Of a stretch of 16,448 nucleotides of DNA, positions 1-5,679 are shown in pieces. The notes beneath the pieces were generated by a model, which saw only the letters and a program-made list of their open reading frames with translations, did not search any database and had not been told where the DNA came from. This DNA comes from Elusimicrobiota bacterium. Its GTDB lineage: Bacteria; Elusimicrobiota; Elusimicrobia; JACQJN01. The first letter of the stretch is position 1; each line of letters opens with the position of its first letter. Position numbers and translations under genes: made by a program. The stretch is taken from NCBI GenBank assembly GCA_016205085.1, contig JACQJN010000056.1, forward strand, positions 1 through 16,448, read 5' to 3'.

Positions 1-105
1 CCCACTGTGGAGTCTGTAGGGTGGGGTCCATTCCTTTGTTGTTCGGCTCGGGGGCCGAGGGCAAACCCCAGACAGGCCCAGGCTGGCCAGATAGGTTCAG
101 ATTTT

Positions 106-134
106 TTGGGAAAGGTCCAGCAAAAAGGTATAAT
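106..134 (+). promoter_or_regulatory. Putative sigma-70-type promoter for the MBL-fold gene
   Basis: A perfect TATAAT (129-134) lies 17 bp downstream of TTGGGA (106-111; four of six match TTGACA). The predicted start of transcription, about 7 bp after the -10 box, falls at about 141, directly before the GTG at 142. If that is right the message is leaderless or nearly so. There is no good Shine-Dalgarno sequence in front of 142, which fits. Nothing else was recognised in 1-105 beyond short GC-rich dyads. Confidence 0.45.
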
Positions 135-141
135 TTCTGCC

Positions 142-777
142 GTGATTTTTTTAAAGCAGCTCGAATTGGGCCCTCTGGCCAACTTTGTATACATTCTGGG
201 GGATCCAGAAAAAAAAGAATGCGCGGTGGTGGACCCCGCGTGGGATGTGGCTACCATTCTTAAGGAGATCGAGAAAGAGGGGTATAAGCTGACCAAAATC
301 CTGGTGACCCATAACCATCCCGATCATACCAATGGAATCGGAGAGGTGCTGAAGTCTTTTGATGTGCCCGTCTATATCCATAAACAGGATGCTTACGCAT
401 TGAAGTCGTATCAGGAAAACCTCAAGGTGGTGGAAGGGGGGGATGGGCTTTCTGTCGGTAATTTGGAGCTTAGTTTTCTTCATACACCCGGGCATACCCA
501 TGGGTCCGTTTGTCTGATGCTCAAGGATCAATTAGTGACTGGCGATACTCTTTTTATAAAAGGCTGCGGGAGGGTGGATCTTCCCAATTCTGATCCTGAG
601 AAGATGTTCCAAAGCTTGAAGAAGATTGCGGGGTTGCCGGATGAGATTTTGGTGCTTCCGGGGCACAATTACGGGGACAAGCCCTGTGCTCCCTTGAAGG
701 ATGAAAAGAAGCAAAATCCGTATTTAGCCTTGAGCCAAAAGAATTTACCCGATTTTTTACGAGTCGTGGGATTCTAG
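142..777 (+). CDS. Metallo-beta-lactamase-fold hydrolase (glyoxalase II-like)
   Basis: A 211-residue MBL-fold protein, the size of the short glyoxalase II-like group. Visible metal-site motifs are THNHPDH (H57, H59, D61, H62), TPGHTHGS (third His region), GDTLF (bridging Asp) and PGHNYG (last His), in the usual order for a dinuclear zinc or iron site. The family hydrolyses thioesters such as S-lactoylglutathione or oxidises persulfides; the substrate cannot be told from the sequence. The reading frame is open back to a GTG at 7, but family members begin with a strand like IFLKQLELGPLANFVYIL, and a -10 box lies inside the upstream extension, so GTG 142 is preferred. A terminator follows at 832, so this is probably a single-gene unit. 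Confidence 0.85.
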   Translation: MIFLKQLELGPLANFVYILGDPEKKECAVVDPAWDVATILKEIEKEGYKLTKILVTHNHPDHTNGIGEVLKSFDVPVYIHKQDAYALKSYQENLKVVEGGDGLSVGNLELSFLHTPGHTHGSVCLMLKDQLVTGDTLFIKGCGRVDLPNSDPEKMFQSLKKIAGLPDEILVLPGHNYGDKPCAPLKDEKKQNPYLALSQKNLPDFLRVVGF

Positions 778-831
778 TTATTTTGTGCAGGCGGGGTCTG
801 TCTGGAGTTTACCCTTGACCCCCGAGCCCCT

Positions 832-862
832 GATGGGGAACCCCAGGGTTCCCATCTTTTTT
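832..862 (+). terminator. Rho-independent terminator after the MBL-fold gene
   Basis: GATGGG (832-837) pairs with CCCATC (851-856), and AACCC pairs with GGGTT, with one bulged G and a tiny loop around 844-845. A run of six T follows (857-862). The position, 55 bp after the stop codon at 777, fits termination of the MBL-fold gene. Confidence 0.6.
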
Positions 863-965
863 CCACCAGCGGTGGCTTCCCCCTCCCTACGGGGGTTTAC
901 GGGTAAATCTCCAGCCATCCCCCTGCTATGTAAGTTTGCAAAAGTTCAAATGAGACATAGAACTT

Positions 966-1036
966 CGTACCAAACATCCACAAAATCCGTAGGTTTGGTA
1001 CGTCCCAAAGCTATTGCTCTAAGGTCGTTTGGGACG
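966..1036. repeat. Two tandem dyads with a compensating base change
   Basis: Dyad 1 pairs CGTACCAAAC (966-975) with GTTTGGTACG (993-1002) across a 17-nt loop. Dyad 2 pairs CGTCCCAAA (1001-1009) with TTTGGGACG (1028-1036) across an 18-nt loop. The arms differ at one position, and the partner arm changes with it (A-T pair becomes C-G pair). The units share the CG at 1001-1002. They lie in the roughly 300-bp non-coding gap 778-1075, just upstream of the mtnX-like gene. This could be a structured leader RNA, a paired operator or a repeat element. The rest of the gap holds only the terminator at 832 and the heptamer repeat at 1037. Confidence 0.65.
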
Positions 1037-1057
1037 GACTTAGAACTTAGAACTCCC
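1037..1057. repeat. Heptamer tandem repeat, locus 1
   Basis: Units GACTTAG (1037-1043), AACTTAG (1044-1050) and AACTCCC (1051-1057) repeat with a 7-bp period. In another phase the unit is CTTAGAA, which fits the loose CTNNNAA pattern of three more loci in this window (2683, 15491, 15594). It lies directly between the dyads and the Shine-Dalgarno sequence of the next gene. Confidence 0.6.
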
Positions 1058-1075
1058 GCAAGGGAAGGATGGGCG

Positions 1076-1696
1076 GTGGTGGTGGATTTTGATGCCACGA
1101 TCACCACGCAAGATATAAGCGATGCTATTTTACTGCACTACACCTCCAATAGTTTTAAAGATGTCCGGGAGTCTTATGTTCCGGGAACAGTGACTGAAGA
1201 CTGGGTCCGGGAGAAGTTTAGGGCTGTCCAGGCGCGGCCCGGAGAATTGAGGAAGTTTGTCTATAAGACGGGACGATTGAGGCCCGGCTTTAAAAGGCTT
1301 TTGCGGATTTGCAGAATCAACAAGATTCCTGTCGAAATCGTCAGCGGAGGACTGGATTTTTATATTCGTCTTCTTCTCAATCGCTGGGGGATTCGAGGGT
1401 TGAAGGTCTACTGTGCGAATGCCCGGTGGATTTCGCATGGATTGGATGTCAGGTACCGCTACCTGAACGGATTTACCCTGGACCATTTTAAGGCCCGCAG
1501 GGTTTTAGAGTATAAAAAGCGCGGATATCGCGTGGTTTACATGGGAGATGGGTCCAGCGATTTTGAGGCGGCTAAAAAAGCGGATATTACTTATGCGAGA
1601 GGAACCTTGTTGGGTCTCTGCCGTAAAAATCTTGTGACCGCTAAATTTTTTAACGATTTCAAAATGGTTGCAACCTTTTTAAATTCTCACCACTGA
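1076..1696 (+). CDS. HAD-superfamily phosphatase, MtnX-like
   Basis: About 206 residues. HAD motif I is DFDATIT near the N-terminus (nucleophile D4 and general acid D6, counting from GTG 1076). Motif II is VSGG, and motif IV is MGDGSSDFEAAKKAD. The pattern and the short helical cap resemble MtnX (2-hydroxy-3-keto-5-methylthiopentenyl-1-phosphate phosphatase of methionine salvage) and phosphoserine-phosphatase relatives. No other methionine-salvage gene is present, so the substrate is open. The frame is open to 785, but the upstream part is terminator, dyads and repeats. AGGGAAGGA (1061-1069) is a good Shine-Dalgarno sequence for GTG 1076 (6-nt spacing) or GTG 1079 (9 nt). The gene is 4 bp from lgt and probably co-transcribed with it. 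Confidence 0.75.
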   Translation: MVVDFDATITTQDISDAILLHYTSNSFKDVRESYVPGTVTEDWVREKFRAVQARPGELRKFVYKTGRLRPGFKRLLRICRINKIPVEIVSGGLDFYIRLLLNRWGIRGLKVYCANARWISHGLDVRYRYLNGFTLDHFKARRVLEYKKRGYRVVYMGDGSSDFEAAKKADITYARGTLLGLCRKNLVTAKFFNDFKMVATFLNSHH

Positions 1697-1700
1697 TATT

Positions 1701-2495
1701 ATGTTTCCCATTCTATTTTCCATCGGTACATTTCATATCGCAACCTACGGAGTTTTTGTGGCCGCAGGATATCTGGCCGGGGTATTGTATCTGAAGGCGC
1801 ATCTTAAGGAGATGAAGATTTCCGAGGATCAATTTTGGAAGCTCATCTACCTTCTATTTTTAGGAGCGCTTTTGGGAGGGAAGCTTTTGTTTCTCATTTT
1901 GCATAACCAAGACATGAGAGGACTTTGGGAAGCCATCAGGGGGTTTCGGTATGGATTTGTGTTCTACGGAGGGTTCTTGGGGGCGGCAGGATTGGGTTGG
2001 CGGTATGTTCACAGACAAAATTTGGATTTTTGGAGTTGCGCTGATTTCGCGGGGCCTGCATTGGCTCTTGGGCATGCCATAGGTCGTCTGGGATGTTTCG
2101 CGGCGGGTTGCTGTTATGGACGGGAAACTTCTCTGCCGTGGGGGATTTCGTTCTCAGATCCCAACTGTTTGGTGGAGAACAGTTTTTTAGGTTTGCCGCT
2201 GCATCCCACCCAGCTTTATGAAGCTCTTGGAAATTTTGGGATATTTCTTTTCCTGCATTTCTCAGTGAAAAGATTCAGGATTATTTCCCAGCCTGGCGAT
2301 GTCTTTCGTTTGTATATTTTGCTCTACGCCTTATTGAGGTTTTTAATAGAGTTCGTCCGTGGAGATAGCCGCGGCGGAACCCTGCTTGGTCTTTCGATTT
2401 CACAGGGAGTGGCTTTGATTCTGATCTTTGCCATCCTTTATTTGAAGTTTTCTCACCGCTTGCCTTCCTTCCTCCGTTCTGGTGAAAGCAGATAG
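1701..2495 (+). CDS. lgt: Prolipoprotein diacylglyceryl transferase
   Basis: A 264-residue polytopic membrane protein that transfers diacylglycerol from phosphatidylglycerol to the lipobox cysteine of prolipoproteins. Seen are the N-terminal GTFHIATYGVFVAAGYLAG segment, the YGGFLGA loop, the Lgt signature GHAIGRLGCFAAGCCYG (in the GCFxAGCCYG form rather than the enterobacterial GNFxNxE form), HPTQLYEAL, and the C-terminal FLIEFVRGD with the conserved Arg. About seven hydrophobic segments are visible and the length is normal. The ATG lies 4 bp after the phosphatase stop, and the 3' end overlaps the next gene by 14 bp, which suggests coupled translation. Confidence 0.93.
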   Translation: MFPILFSIGTFHIATYGVFVAAGYLAGVLYLKAHLKEMKISEDQFWKLIYLLFLGALLGGKLLFLILHNQDMRGLWEAIRGFRYGFVFYGGFLGAAGLGWRYVHRQNLDFWSCADFAGPALALGHAIGRLGCFAAGCCYGRETSLPWGISFSDPNCLVENSFLGLPLHPTQLYEALGNFGIFLFLHFSVKRFRIISQPGDVFRLYILLYALLRFLIEFVRGDSRGGTLLGLSISQGVALILIFAILYLKFSHRLPSFLRSGESR

Positions 2496-3438
2496 ATTGA
2501 CTTGCAGCCAGGAGGGCGTGCGTCTAGACGCCTATCTGGCCCGACAACTTGAGGGCTACAGCAGGGCTTTTTTGCAGGGCTTGATTGAACGTGGTTGCGT
2601 GCGGGTGGATGGGGTAGTGAAGGAGAGCAGTTTCCGGCTGAAGACAGGACAGAATGTAGAGATCAAGTGGCCGTATGAGGAAGTCCGAGGTCCTAGGTCC
2701 GAGGTCCTAGGTCTAAAAAAGGGGTTTGAGAAGTGGATTATTTTTGAAGATAAGGAAATCCTGGTTTTAAATAAGCCTCCTGGCTTAGTGATTCATCCTG
2801 CCGGAATCAGCTGGTTGAATCATCCTCAGGCGGCATTGATGGAGGCACCTCTGACGCTGGTGGGATACCTGCTTAAATACAGGCCTGAGATTTTAAATCG
2901 CAAGGTGCCTAGGGTTGGGATTGTGCATCGCCTGGACCGGGAGACAAGCGGAGTGATGGCGGTAGCCAAAACGGTTTTGGCGTATCGATCCCTCACGGAG
3001 CAGTTTAAGTCCCGCAAGATGAAAAAGATATATCGGGCCATCGTGGAAGGAGTCGTTCCAAACAAGGAAGGTGTGATTAAAACAGCGCTTGGCCGCAGAA
3101 CCCACAGCCGGAAAATGGAGGTGATGGGCGGGGGAAAAGAAGCGGTAACGGCCTATCGAGTTTTGCGGAAAGCCTCCGGTGCAACGTGGTTGGAAGTTCA
3201 CCCCATGACCGGCAGAACACATCAGATTCGGGTGCATCTGACCCATCTGGGACATCCGGTCTGGGGAGATGAAGTTTATGGGGAAAATAAAAGGGGGCGC
3301 TCAGTGGGGAGCAGGATGCTGCTGCATGCCTACCGGCTGGAGTTTGCCCATCCCAAAACCGGTAAGACAGTTCATTTTATGGCTCCCATCCCTAAAGATT
3401 TTGGATTTAAAGTGCGGGGGCGGAGCAGAAAATCTTGA
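2482..3438 (+). CDS. RluA-family 23S rRNA pseudouridine synthase (RluD-like)
   Basis: A 318-residue protein with an N-terminal S4 RNA-binding domain (about residues 3-62), a linker, and the RluA catalytic domain. The catalytic motif HRLDRETSG places the nucleophile at D152. NKPPGLVIHPA and the C-terminal MTGRTHQIRVHL and GHPVWGDEVYG are typical of the RluA/RluC/RluD group. GTG 2482 lies inside lgt, with no Shine-Dalgarno sequence, so translation is probably coupled. Which uridines it modifies cannot be read; RluD-type 23S targets are the default guess. Residues 68-78 of the linker are encoded by a heptamer repeat. The last 32 bp overlap the 3' end of the opposite-strand GH57 gene. Confidence 0.9.
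   Translation: MKADRLTCSQEGVRLDAYLARQLEGYSRAFLQGLIERGCVRVDGVVKESSFRLKTGQNVEIKWPYEEVRGPRSEVLGLKKGFEKWIIFEDKEILVLNKPPGLVIHPAGISWLNHPQAALMEAPLTLVGYLLKYRPEILNRKVPRVGIVHRLDRETSGVMAVAKTVLAYRSLTEQFKSRKMKKIYRAIVEGVVPNKEGVIKTALGRRTHSRKMEVMGGGKEAVTAYRVLRKASGATWLEVHPMTGRTHQIRVHLTHLGHPVWGDEVYGENKRGRSVGSRMLLHAYRLEFAHPKTGKTVHFMAPIPKDFGFKVRGRSRKS
2683..2717. repeat. Heptamer tandem repeat, locus 2, inside the pseudouridine synthase gene
   Basis: GTCCGAG (2683-2689) and GTCCTAG (2690-2696) are repeated exactly at 2697-2710, followed by a decayed GTCTAAA (2711-2717). The repeat is a 14-bp unit made of two 7-bp units. Read on the other strand it is CTAGGAC/CTCGGAC, matching the CT-start heptamers elsewhere in the window. 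In frame it encodes V68 to L78 of the linker between the S4 and catalytic domains. Confidence 0.8.
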
Positions 3439-5008
3439 AGTCAATGTGGGAGAATAGATTATTTTTAGATTCGAGATCGGTCAAAAAAGATTCCTGCAGT
3501 TCCTTCCTGGAAATTTGGACCTGCAGCTTGTTGAAATTTTCCAGATGGGATTGGATTCTCGTTTCAGCATAGCTGACATGAGATCCCGTCGTCATCATGA
3601 AGGCCCAATCGGAGGCTTGAGCCAAAAGCAATTCCCGCGCCGCTTGGTTGAGTCCCCGTCTTTCTATCGTATTCAGCCGCTGATGCTGATTCCGGTTGGC
3701 TGACTCGATCATCTTTCCCGTCGCTTTGTGCAGAGGAAGATAGATCCAGTGGTTGGAGGAATTCAACCACACCTCAAAATAGCCTTTGTCTCCCCATGAG
3801 GAAATTTCCGGTTTCACAGGCTGCAATTCAGGAGAGTTGTGCAGATATTCGGAGGGAGTGATCGCTTTAATGGCAAGCCTTTGGGATCGGATTTTCCTGA
3901 GTGTTTGCTCTAAGAACTGGGGCCCTTCGAACCACCAGTGGCCAAACAGCTCCGCGTCGTACATGGCGGTGACGATGGGTTTGATTTTAAGCGAGCCGTT
4001 CAGATGTTCCACCTGAGAAACCCGCTTTTCTAGAAAATCTTCCGCATGACGCTCCGCGGTGGCGGAGGCAGCGTCGGGATCGTAGGGAGCCTTTTGAGAG
4101 AGGTCCACTTTTCCCGTCACGCGGTGATATTTGAGTCCGACATTCCGCCTTATTCCGTCAGGATGAAGGTAGGGGCGGATGTAGGCTTCTTCCCCGTCAT
4201 AGCCCAAGTCTCGGTAGAACTCTCGGTAATTGGAATCTCCCGGATAGCCGTGGGTGGCGCTCCATACCTGAAGGGCTGTTTCAGTATCCCGACCGAAGGC
4301 GGCCACACCCGCCTGGGTAAGCACGGGAGCATAGGTTTGATAGCGTGGGCGCGGCCGGGAGTAGGTGATTCCGTGATGGTCCAGGAAGAAATACTCAAAT
4401 CCTGCCGATTTTAGGTACGGTCCTACCCGATGATCATAGGCGCATTCTCCCAGCCAGATACCCGTCGGTTTGGAGTTGAAACGGTATTGATAATCCTGGT
4501 ACGAAACAGAGATCTGGGCTCGCAGAGCTTCGGGATGAGCCATGAGCGGCAACATGCCGTGGGTAGCGGTGCAGGTGAGGATTTCAATCGCCCCTGCGTC
4601 TTTTAGTTGTTTGAAAGCGGAAAGGATATCGCCTCGGCACCGGTCCAGGACGGAAAGGCATTGTTTAAAACGTTCGCGATAAAGACGGGCTGTTTTGTGG
4701 TTTAGGAGATGGTTTCGGGTGCGAACCATCTCTTTTTCACACAACTCCAGACGCTGTTCCACATAGCGGCGATATTTTTTCTGAAGCAGAGAATCCTCCA
4801 GCATCGCGGCTAGGGTGGGAGAAAAGGAAATAGCTATTTTGGGGTAAATTCCTTCTTGAACCAGCTTTTCGAAAGAAAGGAGCAGGGGGATATAGGTTTC
4901 GGTGGTGGCTTCAAACAGCCAATCTTCTTCCAAAAAGAATTCATGCTCGGGATGGCGTATGAAAGGCAGATGGGCATGCAGGACTATGGAGAGATAACCC
5001 TTTACCAT
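3407..5008 (-). CDS. GH57 1,4-alpha-glucan branching enzyme
   Basis: A 533-residue protein, normal for GH57 branching enzymes, which form alpha-1,6 branches in glycogen-like glucans in the cytoplasm. GH57 motifs are in order: HAHLPFIRHPE near the N-terminus (residues 11-21), an ATHGMLPL segment (148-155), WLGECAY with nucleophile E188, and YDAELFGHWWFEGP with acid/base D351. These spacings match characterised bacterial enzymes of this type. The ATG at 5008 is preceded by GAGGTG at 5 nt spacing, but the whole Shine-Dalgarno region is the 3' arm of a 15-bp hairpin (see 5008-5087). DUF4912, often found beside such enzymes, lies upstream. No glycogen synthase or phosphorylase is in the window. 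The tail overlaps the opposing gene by 32 bp. Confidence 0.92.
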   Translation of the reverse strand: MVKGYLSIVLHAHLPFIRHPEHEFFLEEDWLFEATTETYIPLLLSFEKLVQEGIYPKIAISFSPTLAAMLEDSLLQKKYRRYVEQRLELCEKEMVRTRNHLLNHKTARLYRERFKQCLSVLDRCRGDILSAFKQLKDAGAIEILTCTATHGMLPLMAHPEALRAQISVSYQDYQYRFNSKPTGIWLGECAYDHRVGPYLKSAGFEYFFLDHHGITYSRPRPRYQTYAPVLTQAGVAAFGRDTETALQVWSATHGYPGDSNYREFYRDLGYDGEEAYIRPYLHPDGIRRNVGLKYHRVTGKVDLSQKAPYDPDAASATAERHAEDFLEKRVSQVEHLNGSLKIKPIVTAMYDAELFGHWWFEGPQFLEQTLRKIRSQRLAIKAITPSEYLHNSPELQPVKPEISSWGDKGYFEVWLNSSNHWIYLPLHKATGKMIESANRNQHQRLNTIERRGLNQAARELLLAQASDWAFMMTTGSHVSYAETRIQSHLENFNKLQVQISRKELQESFLTDLESKNNLFSHIDFKIFCSAPAL

Positions 5009-5091
5009 CCCACCACCTCCCTGCTGGCCATAAGCCAGCCAAAGAAACGTAACGATTTACTAAACCAAATCGAGGGAGGTGGTGGGACCAT
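5002..5091 (-). CDS. Possible 29-codon coupling ORF between DUF4912 and GH57
   Basis: On the minus strand the DUF4912 stop is embedded in TAATG, whose ATG (5091-5089) opens a 29-codon frame beginning MVPPPPSIWF. The frame runs through the entire hairpin and ends at TAA (5004-5002), one base past the GH57 ATG (5008-5006), in the arrangement ATGGTAA. There is no Shine-Dalgarno sequence, so it would depend on reinitiation after DUF4912. Crossing it would unfold the hairpin that hides the GH57 ribosome-binding site. The four prolines come from the anti-Shine-Dalgarno arm and could slow ribosomes. The reading frame and both overlaps are plain; that it is translated is inference. Confidence 0.4.
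   Translation of the reverse strand: MVPPPPSIWFSKSLRFFGWLMASREVVGW
5008..5087 (-). promoter_or_regulatory. Structured leader hiding the GH57 ribosome-binding site
   Basis: TCCCACCACCTCCCT (5008-5022, plus strand) and AGGGAGGTGGTGGGA (5073-5087) form a perfect 15-bp stem. The loop is not random. On the minus strand a 6-bp hairpin (5072-5067 with 5058-5053) abuts the outer stem; a 13-nt linker (5052-5040) and a second 6-bp hairpin with a 5-nt loop (5039-5034 with 5028-5023) follow, and the latter abuts the other side. This makes a neat three-way junction. The 3' arm contains the GH57 Shine-Dalgarno sequence and ends on the A of its ATG, so the folded form should block initiation. The 5' arm begins 3 nt after the DUF4912 stop, where a terminating ribosome would melt it. 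Confidence 0.7.
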
Positions 5092-5528
5092 TAGGCCAGT
5101 GAGAGAAGACGCAGACTGGAATGTGGGGAGGGAGCTTTTTCAGAACCGTCTGCGGGAGAGCCATGGGGGAGCGTGATGACGTTGGATCTTAAGTCCCCAA
5201 GTTCCAGATAGTAGGATCTGCCGGGGACAGGAGCTCGAAGGTAAGCGTGTTGTTTCGATATTTCGAAGGGGACTTCAGCGGCGAGTTTATCGTCCTCAGC
5301 AAACCGAAGCCGCAAGGTAAACCGGGAGGAGGAGATTTTTTTTTGCAGCTCGGAGGTGAGTTCCCAAAGAGCCAGAAGCCAATGGGCATCTCGCGGCAGA
5401 GCCAATAAATAATCCTTTTCAGAAGTTTGTCCGGGCAAAGAGCATGCTTTTTTTATAGATTTAATCGCCTCTGATTTTTGGGAGGGATCCAGGGGATTCA
5501 AAGGAAGATAAAAAATTTCGGAATTCAC
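5091..5528 (-). CDS. DUF4912-domain protein upstream of the branching enzyme
   Basis: About 145 residues from GTG 5528. The core YLLALPRDAHWLLALWEL, a strand-rich middle and RAPVPGRSYYLELGDL have the look of DUF4912, in which a hydrophobic strand, a DPHWLxxYWEL-like motif and a closing YYxELG element are conserved. Its biochemical role is unknown. Repeated association with GH57 enzymes suggests carbohydrate binding or control of glucan metabolism, which is inference. An in-frame GTG at 5591 with GAGGTG in front would add 21 residues starting MTPPPVGEAV. GTG 5528 is preferred because its position relative to AGGTG (5 nt) and to the hairpin copies that of the GH57 ATG exactly. The longer form remains possible. 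Stop and next ATG overlap as TAATG. Confidence 0.7.
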   Translation of the reverse strand: MNSEIFYLPLNPLDPSQKSEAIKSIKKACSLPGQTSEKDYLLALPRDAHWLLALWELTSELQKKISSSRFTLRLRFAEDDKLAAEVPFEISKQHAYLRAPVPGRSYYLELGDLRSNVITLPHGSPADGSEKAPSPHSSLRLLSLA

Positions 5529-5601
5529 CCCACCACCTGTTGAGCGCCCTGCAGGCGCTGAAACAGCTTCGCCAACAGGTGGTGGGGTCACTCCCCACCT
5601 C
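5527..5601 (-). promoter_or_regulatory. Structured leader of DUF4912 with alternative pairings
   Basis: ACCCCACCACCTGTTG and its exact complement form a 16-bp stem (5527-5542 with 5573-5588). The inner part, read on the minus strand, is a 13-nt linker (5572-5560) and a 6-bp hairpin with a 5-nt loop (5559-5554 with 5548-5543) abutting the 3' arm, the same layout as the GH57 leader. The 3' arm holds AGGTG and ends on the GTG at 5528. A competing 7-bp hairpin pairs GGTGGGG (5599-5593) with CCCCACC (5587-5581) and puts the upstream GTG 5591 in its loop. The two folds share 5581-5587 and exclude each other. Confidence 0.65.
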
Positions 5602-5619
5602 GTTTAAAATTCCGGGTCC

Positions 5620-5628
5620 ATTATAGCA
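5620..5628 (-). promoter_or_regulatory. Extended -10 promoter for the DUF4912-GH57 unit
   Basis: On the minus strand TGCTATAAT (5628-5620) is a perfect extended -10 element, which can work without a good -35 box; none is seen. Transcription would start near 5613 and give a leader of about 85 nt before GTG 5528, containing the whole alternative-pairing structure. Confidence 0.6.
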
Positions 5629-5631
5629 TAA

Positions 5632-5661
5632 TAGACAACAAAAGCACCTAAAAGGTACAAT
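5632..5661 (+). promoter_or_regulatory. Promoter for the proline/threonine catabolism operon
   Basis: TAGACA (5632-5637, five of six) is followed after 18 bp by TACAAT (5656-5661, five of six). The predicted transcript start is near 5668, only about 12 nt from the ATG at 5680. The site is back to back with the minus-strand promoter at 5620-5628, so the two divergent units share about 40 bp of control DNA. Confidence 0.5.
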
Positions 5662-5679
5662 CGCTTTTCGCGAATTTCC

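Noticed and set aside
7..141. N-terminal extension of the MBL-fold protein from GTG 7
   Set aside because: The added 45 residues are rich in Gly, Pro, Arg and Cys without family resemblance, and a consensus -10 box lies within them.
785..1075. N-terminal extension of the MtnX-like protein
   Set aside because: The frame is open, but the stretch contains a terminator, two dyads and a heptamer repeat. HAD proteins of this group start just before the DxD motif, and a good Shine-Dalgarno sequence precedes GTG 1076.
863..1075. SAM-type riboswitch before the mtnX-like gene
   Set aside because: The dyads do not resemble SAM riboswitch cores as I know them, and there is no terminator or methionine gene context.
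5008..5087. Rho-independent terminator between DUF4912 and GH57
   Set aside because: There is no T-run after the stem on either strand, and the stem ends on a start codon; a structured leader fits better.
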